Below, in pieces: positions 1-6,589 of a stretch of 11,282 bases of DNA. Location: positions 1 to 11,282 of the forward strand of contig NZ_BAABJJ010000046.1 in assembly GCF_039543245.1 (NCBI RefSeq), read 5' to 3'. Position numbers and translations under genes: made by a program. The notes below the pieces were generated by a model. That model was given only the letters and a program-made list of their open reading frames with translations. It was not told where the DNA came from and ran no database searches. This DNA is from Algibacter_G agarivorans (GTDB lineage: Bacteria; Bacteroidota; Bacteroidia; Flavobacteriales; Flavobacteriaceae). Every line of letters starts with the position of its first letter. Position 1 is the stretch's first letter.

Positions 1-208
1 CTGAGGACATAAAAATTTTTGGCTCAAAGTTCAACCAATTTTAAATACTCCACAACTTTTTGTGTTGAGCCCATTAAACACAAAACGACCTTGCTATTAA
101 TGGTTCTAAATTACATTAATATTTTCTCGGCTCGGTATCTTCAATGAAACTATATTTTCATTTCGATAATCCTCAAGTGGACAATCTTTCAAAGAAAAAT
201 TTAGATTA
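1..208. other. region downstream of the operon, no supported gene
   Basis: AT-rich sequence after the cusB stop. I see an inverted repeat GGCTCAA (21-27) / TTGAGCC (65-71) and an AT hairpin AATGAAA/TTTCATT (143-162), neither followed by a clear T-run. The first 44 bases could encode the tail of a plus-strand gene (EDIKIFGSKFNQF then stop), but 13 codons are too few to judge. No convincing operon terminator is visible. Confidence 0.5.
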
Positions 209-1981
209 CTATTCTATGACTTGTTTCACTTCACCACAACTAATCATGGCTTCACCAAAATATGGGTTAATTACTTTTTCATCTTTGCTCAACCAATATG
301 CCCCCTTGTTATTACCTGCCATAGGGCAAAATTGAAAATAGACATTTTGTCCAATGCCGAATAATCGAATAGCCTTAGCTAAATGGGATGACAAATGTTT
401 AAAATGACTCCTCTGCTCTTTAATACTTGTTGTAGTTGAAATTGAACTCGCAGACTCTTTTATCTCATTTCCCAAGGACATCCAATGGTTATGTGCTTTG
501 TTATCAGTTAACAATTTCATATCCACCTGACTCAATTTGTTTAGTAACCCTTTAGCATCTTGCGATACTTTTTTTGAATCCTCTTTAACCAAAGCATTTT
601 TTAAACTGATGTAGTTATTAAATACTTTTTTAAGTTGATTTTGAAAACCTTCAGACACTTCTAATCGTTCATCTATTCTGGTCTGACCTTCGTTAACACG
701 GGTTGGTGTATTATCCATTCCAATATGCCCCTCATGCCCAGTCATTACCTTGCCGCCATCTTTATTCATCATTGATTTTTTACCTTGTAATTGGGCTGAT
801 GCATCCACTGTAAAAGTTCCGCTAGCAACAATCTCATCGCCTATACCTAACCCTTCCAATACTTCATAATTGCTTCCAATTTGATTTCCTAAAAGCACCT
901 CTTGCATTTCAAAAACGGCTTGTTTTGGATCTATCTTTAAATATACTACAGAGCGTTCGCCAGTCCATAAAACGGCCGAAGATGGCACTGTTATAGCTTT
1001 ATCATTCTCTAAAAATGTTGTTACAACTTCTCCTTGCACAAACATCCCTGGTTTAAACATATCCTCCTTATTATTTAGCACCACCCTTAACTTTGCCGTA
1101 CGAGTTTTGGTATTCATTATGGGGTCTATAAAATCCACTTTTCCCCTAAACACTTTATTTGGGTAGGCAGTGGTTGAAATTTTCACTTCTTGCCCTTTTT
1201 TGAATAAATCGATTTGATTTTCATATACATCAAAATTTGCCCAAACTGTATTAAGATTTGCTATTTTTAATAAAGGCTGACCTTGTTTGATATAATCCCC
1301 TTCCGCTACTAGTTTTTCGGTTACAGTTCCTGAAACAGTTGCATTTACAGGAAAGTTTTCTTTTATTTTTCCAGTGTCTTCAATGTCATTGATTTGTTTG
1401 TCTGATAGCTTCCATAACTTTAGTTTATTACGAACCGCTTTATATAAGGAAGGCTGAGATGCTTCTAAAGAAGATGCCGTTAACAATTCTTGTTGTGCAG
1501 CATACAGTTCTGGCGAATATATGCTTGCTAGTAATTGTCCTTTTCGAATTTCCTCTCCCGTGAAACTTACGTTTAACTTTTCTATCCGTCCAGAAAAGTA
1601 ACTTACTTGAACCGTATTTGCTTCTTCATTTTTAGCCACTTTTCCTGAAAGCTTAGTTATAGTGTTTCCCTCTATATTTTCACCAACAACAGACGTTTGG
1701 ATATTGGCTAATGCCATAGCGTTTTCATTAAGTTTAAATTGATTTGCCAACAACCCGTCTGAGCCACTTGCAACTGGAATTAAATCCATACCACAAATTG
1801 GACAATCACCAGCTTCGGGCTGCATAATTTGCGGATGCATAGAACAGGTCCACATTTGGCTGGTTTCAGCTACCGTATTATGGCTGTGCTCTATTTCATT
1901 ATTAGATGAACCTCCAAAAAGTATCCAGCCTAAAAGTAGGCCTACCGCTAATATTCCTATGTAAATTATATATTTTTTCAT
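209..1981 (-). CDS. cusB: CusB-like RND efflux periplasmic adaptor with HMBD and DUF3347 domains
   Basis: 590-residue membrane-fusion protein linking CusA to the outer-membrane factor. An N-terminal membrane anchor or signal spans about residues 4-22. A heavy-metal-binding module follows (WTC46SM48H49P...C60PIC63GM65DL), then a His/Asn-poor linker. The adaptor core runs from about 85 to 395: beta-barrel, biotinyl-lipoyl-like and hairpin segments with GRIEKLNVSFTGEEIRKGQ, YSPELYAAQQELL and GTVTEKLVAEGDYIKQGQPL. A His/Met/Gly-rich linker (about 403-425) leads into a C-terminal DUF3347 domain (about 440-585) with FC552PM554AGNNKGAYW and the closing SC582GEV. E. coli CusB has about 407 residues; the excess is the two added metal-linked domains. 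It is the last gene of the operon, separated from cusA by three genes, and ends with tandem in-frame stops TAG-TAA. Metal handover from module to pump is inferred from CusB/CusF studies; DUF3347 function is not established. Confidence 0.94.
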   Translation of the reverse strand: MKKYIIYIGILAVGLLLGWILFGGSSNNEIEHSHNTVAETSQMWTCSMHPQIMQPEAGDCPICGMDLIPVASGSDGLLANQFKLNENAMALANIQTSVVGENIEGNTITKLSGKVAKNEEANTVQVSYFSGRIEKLNVSFTGEEIRKGQLLASIYSPELYAAQQELLTASSLEASQPSLYKAVRNKLKLWKLSDKQINDIEDTGKIKENFPVNATVSGTVTEKLVAEGDYIKQGQPLLKIANLNTVWANFDVYENQIDLFKKGQEVKISTTAYPNKVFRGKVDFIDPIMNTKTRTAKLRVVLNNKEDMFKPGMFVQGEVVTTFLENDKAITVPSSAVLWTGERSVVYLKIDPKQAVFEMQEVLLGNQIGSNYEVLEGLGIGDEIVASGTFTVDASAQLQGKKSMMNKDGGKVMTGHEGHIGMDNTPTRVNEGQTRIDERLEVSEGFQNQLKKVFNNYISLKNALVKEDSKKVSQDAKGLLNKLSQVDMKLLTDNKAHNHWMSLGNEIKESASSISTTTSIKEQRSHFKHLSSHLAKAIRLFGIGQNVYFQFCPMAGNNKGAYWLSKDEKVINPYFGEAMISCGEVKQVIE

Positions 1982-1992
1982 TTTACTATATT

Positions 1993-2784
1993 TTAATTAC
2001 TCAATTTTAAAATTCTTAAAGCACCTTGAATTACTAATGCAAAGACTATTATTCCTATTATTAAATCTGGAAGTCCAGAGTTTGAGCAGTTAACCAAAAT
2101 ACCTGCGATTATTACACCAAGATTTATGATAACATCATTAGATGTGAAAATCACGCTTGCACGCATATGGACTTCTGTGCTTTTAGATTTCTGTAATAAG
2201 TAAAGACAAATACCATTAGCTATTAGAGCAAAACTTGAAACGATTATCATTGTGGAGAAAACAGGCAAAGCTTCAAACCCTAAAAACCGTCGTATGACCT
2301 CAATAACGCCTATAGTTGCAAGCATTAATTGAAAATAACCTGCATATTTTGCTATTCTTTTCTTTTTTAAAACTGTGCCTCCAACAGCTAAAAGGCTTAA
2401 TCCATAAACAAATGAATCGGCTAGCATGTCTAAACTATCAGCTACAAGACCCATTGAATTTGATATAATACCTGTACTCATTTCAATGATAAAGAAAATG
2501 AAATTAATGAAGAGTACAGACCATAACAATCTTGACTGATTGGTTTTAGATTCATTTATAACTATGTCAACTTGTTCTGTAGAAATCTTCTTTTCATTTA
2601 ACTTCAATTTTTGAATCGCTTTTTCAATTGGAATAACATCATTCGTATGAAAGACAGTCAATTGTCTATTTTCTAAATCAAAATCAAGTTTTTTTATCCC
2701 TTTAATATCATCTAACTTCATCCTTATTAGGCTTTCTTCTGATGGACAGTCCATTTTTGCTATTTTAAATAGTGATTTATACAT
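1993..2784 (-). CDS. CDF-like cation transporter with N-terminal degenerate HMA domain
   Basis: 263-residue membrane protein. Residues 1-75 look like an HMA fold with a single Cys: M11-D-C13-P-S-E-E17 replaces the usual MxCxxC, and the rest fits HMA (KLDDIKGIKKLDFDLENRQLTVFH). Six hydrophobic segments follow (about 86-104, 110-135, 147-168, 176-197, 208-232, 238-257), matching the membrane part of cation diffusion facilitators. TM2 has D116-S-L-D119-M-L-A-D123, giving the D-x-x-x-D metal pair. TM5 has F213-T-S-N-D217, where most CDFs have H-x-x-x-D. The usual cytoplasmic C-terminal CDF domain is absent; the protein ends right after TM6. It lies 5 nt after copA and 11 nt before cusB, so it is surely in the operon. 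Similar proteins are annotated simply as cation transporters. The substrate is unknown; acidic residues in place of the second HMA Cys would suit a divalent metal such as Zn or Co better than Cu(I). Confidence 0.85.
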   Translation of the reverse strand: MYKSLFKIAKMDCPSEESLIRMKLDDIKGIKKLDFDLENRQLTVFHTNDVIPIEKAIQKLKLNEKKISTEQVDIVINESKTNQSRLLWSVLFINFIFFIIEMSTGIISNSMGLVADSLDMLADSFVYGLSLLAVGGTVLKKKRIAKYAGYFQLMLATIGVIEVIRRFLGFEALPVFSTMIIVSSFALIANGICLYLLQKSKSTEVHMRASVIFTSNDVIINLGVIIAGILVNCSNSGLPDLIIGIIVFALVIQGALRILKLSN

Positions 2785-2789
2785 ACTAT

Positions 2790-5327
2790 CTATATTTTAA
2801 CTTTTCGCAATCTCAGCGCATTGGTTATGACTGAAACTGAACTAAAACTCATTGCTAGAGCGGCTATCATTGGTGAGAGCAATAACCCGAATATTGGATA
2901 TAAAACTCCTGCAGCAATTGGCACTCCCAATACATTATATACAAATGCAAAAAAGAGATTTTGCTTAATATTTTTAACAACACCATGACTTAACTTTTTA
3001 GCTTTTAAAATACCTTGTAAATCGCCTTTAACTAATGTTATTGAAGCACTTTCAATAGCTACATCTGTGCCTGTCCCCATGGCTATACCAACATCGGATT
3101 GTGCTAAAGCAGGAGCATCATTAATGCCGTCACCTGCCATAGCCACAATCTTACCTTGTTCTTGAAGTGTTTCAATTTCCTTTAATTTATCCTCAGGAAG
3201 ACATTCAGCTTTATAATGCTTCAGGTTTAGTTGTGCTGCAACCGCTTTGGCCGTATTCTTATTATCACCTGTTAACATAATTACTTCAACACCCTTGTTT
3301 TCAAGCTCTTTAATAGCATTTTGACTTGTTTTTTTAATGGCATCGAAAATAGTAACATAGCCCACAGCTTGATTATTCACAGCTATATACGATACGGTTT
3401 TACCTTGCTCTTGTTCTGCGACAACTTTTTCAATTAAGGCTTTTGGAATTTCTATAGAGAACTGTTGCAATAACTTGTTATTACCTAAAGCTATTTTAAA
3501 GTCGTTTACTGTTCCAACAATCCCTTTACCCGCAATAGCTTCAAAATCATCAACTTTTGAAGCTGCTCTTATTTTGGCTTTACCATATTTCACAATAGCT
3601 TCTGCCAAAGGATGTTCACTATATTGATTTAATGATGTTATATAATGCACTAAACGATCTTCATCAATAGTATCATTTAAGGAAATTATTTTTTCAACCG
3701 ATGGTTTTCCTTCTGTAATCGTTCCTGTTTTATCGACAATAAGGGTATCCACTTTATCCATTTTTTCTAATGCCTCTGCATTTTTTATCAATACACCAGA
3801 TTGTGCGCCTCTACCAACACCTACCATTACAGACATTGGTGTAGCTAAGCCTAATGCACAGGGGCACGCAATAATTAGAACAGCAATTGCATTTACAAAA
3901 GCGAATACATAAGCAGGTTCAGGTCCATAAATTGCCCAAACCGTGAATGTTATTACAGAAACGATTAATACTATAGGCACAAAATATTTAGAAATTCTAT
4001 CTGCTAACTTTTGAATAGGTGCTTTGGAACGACTTGCAGTATTAACCATATGAATGATTTGAGATAGCAAGGTTTCTGAACCTACTTTCTCGGCTTTCAT
4101 GATGAATGATTTTGTACCATTAATAGTCCCTGAACTCACTGTATCACCTTCTTGCTTATCTACAGGAATAGGCTCTCCAGTAATCATGGATTCATCTATA
4201 GCACTTTGACCTTCAACAATACTGCCGTCCACAGGTATTTTCTCTCCGGGCTTAACTCGAAGTAAATTACCCCGTTGAATTTTATCGATAGCTATCATTT
4301 CATCCTTTCCATGAACTACTAATGTTGCTGTTGAAGGCACTAATTTTAGTAATTCCTTTATGGCTCCACTAGTTTGGCTATGTGCTCTGGCTTCTAATAA
4401 CTGTCCTAATAATACTAATGTGAGAATAACAGTTGAAGCTTCAAAATACACAAATACATTACCATCAGCAGTTTTAAAATCTGATGGAAATACTTCTGGA
4501 AATAACATGGCAAATACACTGAATAACCATGCTATACCTGAACCAACACCTATTAAAGTAAACATATTAAGGTTCATTGTTTTAATAGATGTCCAAGCAC
4601 GTTTAAAGAACATCCAAGTCGCATAAAACACGACAGGAATTGACAACGCAAATTGAATCCAGTTCCATTCCTTTTGTTCTACAACAGAATACAAGGGATT
4701 ATTATCTAACATTTCAGACATGGCGATTAAAAATATTGGCAAAGAAAAGGCGACTGCAATCCAAAACTTTTTTAATAAGGCTTTATAGGTTTTATCTTCT
4801 TCTGAAACATCTGCTTCCAATGGTACTAAATCCATTCCGCAAATAGGACACGCTCCTGGTTCATCTTTAATGATTTCTGGATGCATTGGGCATGTAAAGC
4901 CCCCCGACCCTCGAAGGGGGCCTTGCTCCTGTACCAAATCCATTCCACAGACTGGGCAATCGCCAGATTCATCATAGGTTTTGTCTCCTTCGCAATGCAT
5001 AGGACAGTAGAAAGTCCCCAACCCGCGAAGGAGGCTTTTCTCATTAGTATGTTTTTTAGAGTCGTGGCTCCTCCCCTTAGGGGAGGCTGGGTGGGTATTC
5101 TTTGGAGATGCTAGGTGGGACTTTTCGATACTGTACCTACCACCATCATTTTTTAAGGCTTCTTGAAATTTTTCAATAGGAAGGTATGACCCCATGTCGA
5201 TTATTGCTTCTGCCTTTTCTAAATCAACTGTAGCTTTTGTAACGCCTTCAACTTTTGAAAGTGTTTCTTCTACATGACTGCGACAACCATTGCATGTCAT
5301 TCCGTGTATGTGATATGTGTGTTGCAT
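2790..5327 (-). CDS. copA: copper-translocating P1B-type ATPase with HMA and two heavy-metal-binding modules
   Basis: 845-residue ATP-driven Cu(I) exporter of the inner membrane. Domain order: one HMA domain (M10-T-C12-N-G-C15); a repeat-built linker (about 70-105); two heavy-metal-binding modules with CPMH...CPxCGMDL (C108/H111/C124/C127 and C146/H149/C160/C163); then the ATPase core. Core motifs present are TGEP (383-386), the transport CPC (488-490), phosphorylation site D532-KTGT, the H572-P573 pair of the nucleotide domain, GDGINDAP (732-739), Y797-N798 in TM7 and M826-S-F-S-S830 in TM8. CPC, YN and MxxSS together are the Cu(I) (P1B-1) signature. No key residue is missing. Lys/Ser/Gly-rich peptides from palindromic repeats lie directly before each metal-binding module. 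copA starts on the stop codon of the TolC-like gene and ends 5 nt before the CDF-like gene. Copper specificity is well supported; silver export is also likely. Confidence 0.96.
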   Translation of the reverse strand: MQHTYHIHGMTCNGCRSHVEETLSKVEGVTKATVDLEKAEAIIDMGSYLPIEKFQEALKNDGGRYSIEKSHLASPKNTHPASPKGRSHDSKKHTNEKSLLRGLGTFYCPMHCEGDKTYDESGDCPVCGMDLVQEQGPLRGSGGFTCPMHPEIIKDEPGACPICGMDLVPLEADVSEEDKTYKALLKKFWIAVAFSLPIFLIAMSEMLDNNPLYSVVEQKEWNWIQFALSIPVVFYATWMFFKRAWTSIKTMNLNMFTLIGVGSGIAWLFSVFAMLFPEVFPSDFKTADGNVFVYFEASTVILTLVLLGQLLEARAHSQTSGAIKELLKLVPSTATLVVHGKDEMIAIDKIQRGNLLRVKPGEKIPVDGSIVEGQSAIDESMITGEPIPVDKQEGDTVSSGTINGTKSFIMKAEKVGSETLLSQIIHMVNTASRSKAPIQKLADRISKYFVPIVLIVSVITFTVWAIYGPEPAYVFAFVNAIAVLIIACPCALGLATPMSVMVGVGRGAQSGVLIKNAEALEKMDKVDTLIVDKTGTITEGKPSVEKIISLNDTIDEDRLVHYITSLNQYSEHPLAEAIVKYGKAKIRAASKVDDFEAIAGKGIVGTVNDFKIALGNNKLLQQFSIEIPKALIEKVVAEQEQGKTVSYIAVNNQAVGYVTIFDAIKKTSQNAIKELENKGVEVIMLTGDNKNTAKAVAAQLNLKHYKAECLPEDKLKEIETLQEQGKIVAMAGDGINDAPALAQSDVGIAMGTGTDVAIESASITLVKGDLQGILKAKKLSHGVVKNIKQNLFFAFVYNVLGVPIAAGVLYPIFGLLLSPMIAALAMSFSSVSVITNALRLRKVKI
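4896..4924 (-). repeat. GC-rich palindromic repeat before the second metal-binding module of copA
   Basis: On the plus strand it reads AAAGCCCCCC-GACCC-TCGAAGG-GGGCCTT; 20 of 29 bases are G or C. It encodes QGPLRGSGGF (residues 135-144), directly before the TCPMHPE module. It shares the pattern AAAG-CCCC-ACCC-CGAAGG-GG-CTT with the repeat at 5011-5039. The two lie 38 codons apart at equivalent positions, so either repeat plus module was duplicated together or the same target type was hit twice. Confidence 0.65.
5011..5039 (-). repeat. GC-rich palindromic repeat before the first metal-binding module of copA
   Basis: On the plus strand it reads AAAGTCCCC-AACCC-GCGAAGG-AGGCTTTT, with ends that partly pair (AAAG/CTTT and CC/GG runs). 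It encodes KSLLRGLGTF (residues 97-106), ending at the aromatic residue that opens the YCPMH module. It aligns closely with the repeat at 4896-4924. Confidence 0.65.
5070..5086. repeat. perfect GC-rich hairpin in the copA linker
   Basis: CCTCCCC and GGGGAGG are perfect 7-bp inverted repeats around TTA. The surrounding 32 bases (5064-5095) contain 23 G or C, in sharp contrast to the AT-rich gene. It encodes SPKGR (about residues 82-86). Its composition and shape suggest an inserted REP/MITE-like element rather than ancestral coding sequence. Confidence 0.65.
5073..5120 (-). repeat. 24-nt tandem repeat in the copA linker
   Basis: Codons 70-77 (SHLASPKN) and 78-85 (THPASPKG) are two adjacent 24-nt copies sharing 16 of 24 bases. 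The downstream copy is GC-rich and ends in the hairpin at 5070-5086; the upstream one has drifted toward AT. They form a flexible linker between the HMA domain and the first metal-binding module. The copies keep the frame because the unit is a multiple of three. Confidence 0.6.
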
Positions 5328-5329
5328 TA
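5325..5329 (-). promoter_or_regulatory. TAATG stop-start overlap
   Basis: The stop TAA of the TolC-like gene shares its last base with the ATG of copA (TAATG on the minus strand). This arrangement favours translational coupling by re-initiation and supports the copA start, which also places the HMA domain at the very N-terminus. Confidence 0.8.
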
Positions 5330-6571
5330 TTGCTGTGCTAAATAATTAATAATTGTAGTTTTTACATAGTAGTTTTTTACCGATTCGATTTGGTTCATCT
5401 GAAACTTTAATTGTAGTTCTTGAATATCCAATACATCGTTAAAATCAATGGTCCCTGTTTCGTAGCTCTTTATTAAAATGTCTTCTGCATCTTTGGCTTG
5501 CTTTAGGTTTTTGGTTTGGGTAGCGTTATTAATTCTTGCAGAAATTCTATCGTTAATTGCTTTATCTAAAATGGTTTCTAGAACATTTAGTCGCTCTTGC
5601 TTTTGTGCTTCAATTTCTTGCTGTTGCAACCTGTTCTGTCTGGTTTGTGATTTATATTTGTTATTGAAAATGGGAATAGACAATGATACCATGGGCATTA
5701 TGATATCCTTTCCGTTGTCACTAAAATCCATGTTTGGTCGTTTTTCAACATGGATATAATCCAACCCAAAACCAATCATTGGACTGCTTTCTTTTTGGTT
5801 TAGAAATTCAGATTGTTCTACGGATTGATACAGTTTATCATATTTCATTAATTCAGGATGTAATGCTAAATTTTCAGAGTTGATTTCAAAATCTTCCGAA
5901 GGCATCATCAACTCATTTACAAGCGTAACCTCAATACCTTTGTCCCGATTTAAGAGCTTATTAAAATTAGTTTGTTCCGCTAAAAATTGCTGGCTCAAAA
6001 CATCTAATAATTGCTCTAATTCGTTTTGACGCATTTGTAAACGCAATACATCTACCGCTGATGCTTTACCTATTTCAACCGATGTCAACGCTAAAGTCTC
6101 ATAGGTTTTGAGCAGATTTACATTTTCATTCAACACTTCTTGTTTTGCTTTAATAGCATATAAAACGTAATAGGACTGAGATACCTTTGTCATTAGTTTG
6201 CGCTTTGTTATTACAATGTCTTCATGTTTAGCATCGGCTAAAGAACTTATATAGTTCTCTCTTGCGGTTATATTACCAAACCAAGGCAGCATTTGTTTTA
6301 CAGACACTCTAAAGCGTTGCGCTCCTATTCGTGTTTCAGGTTCACTTACAAAATAACCAACACCAAATTCTGTGTTTGGAATCGTGTTTACTTCGTTCAC
6401 TTTTTCAGAAACAATGCTATATTGCAATTCAAATTTTTGTATTTCTGGACTATTTTTTAATGCTTCTTCAATAAGTATTTCCAATTGTTGTGCGTTTCCT
6501 TTAAGAACAAAGAAAATAGTAGAAAGAAGAAAGACTGATTTCAGTACGATTTGCTTATTATAGTTTTTCAT
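5327..6571 (-). CDS. TolC family outer-membrane efflux protein (CusC-like)
   Basis: A 414-residue outer-membrane factor forming the exit duct of the RND pump. A signal peptide covers residues 1-27 (Lys-rich start, hydrophobic 9-23, cleavage probably after NA before QQ). The mature protein opens with LEILIEEALKNSPEI, the typical first helix of OEP repeats. Long helices at about 105-210 and 310-412 are rich in Gln, Glu, Asn and Lys, and the strand region PMVSLSIPIFN (about 293-303) opens the second repeat. Length is normal for TolC family members tied to CusA/CzcA in Bacteroidota. I see no lipobox Cys, unlike E. coli CusC. The upstream leader is an A-rich run (AAAAAAAAATAACA) rather than a Shine-Dalgarno site. 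It follows cusA by 18 nt and overlaps the copA start by one base. It carries none of the palindromic repeats seen in its two neighbours. Confidence 0.93.
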   Translation of the reverse strand: MKNYNKQIVLKSVFLLSTIFFVLKGNAQQLEILIEEALKNSPEIQKFELQYSIVSEKVNEVNTIPNTEFGVGYFVSEPETRIGAQRFRVSVKQMLPWFGNITARENYISSLADAKHEDIVITKRKLMTKVSQSYYVLYAIKAKQEVLNENVNLLKTYETLALTSVEIGKASAVDVLRLQMRQNELEQLLDVLSQQFLAEQTNFNKLLNRDKGIEVTLVNELMMPSEDFEINSENLALHPELMKYDKLYQSVEQSEFLNQKESSPMIGFGLDYIHVEKRPNMDFSDNGKDIIMPMVSLSIPIFNNKYKSQTRQNRLQQQEIEAQKQERLNVLETILDKAINDRISARINNATQTKNLKQAKDAEDILIKSYETGTIDFNDVLDIQELQLKFQMNQIESVKNYYVKTTIINYLAQQ

Positions 6572-6589
6572 TGTTATTTTTTTTTAAGT

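Noticed and set aside
1..44. Plus-strand frame ending EDIKIFGSKFNQF-stop, possibly the tail of a convergent gene
   Set aside because: Only 13 codons are inside the window and nothing in them is recognisable.
21..162. Inverted repeats GGCTCAA/TTGAGCC and AATGAAA/TTTCATT as an operon terminator
   Set aside because: The stems are short or AT-rich, the first has a 37-nt loop, and neither is followed by a T-run on the minus strand.
144..335. Plus-strand open frame of 63 codons overlapping the end of cusB
   Set aside because: It lies mostly antisense to the conserved DUF3347 end of cusB and has no recognisable domain or promoter.
4826..5114. Additional open frames on both strands across the copA linker
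   Set aside because: They arise because the GC-rich palindromic repeats lack stop codons in several frames. The copA frame is the one with clear domains on both sides.
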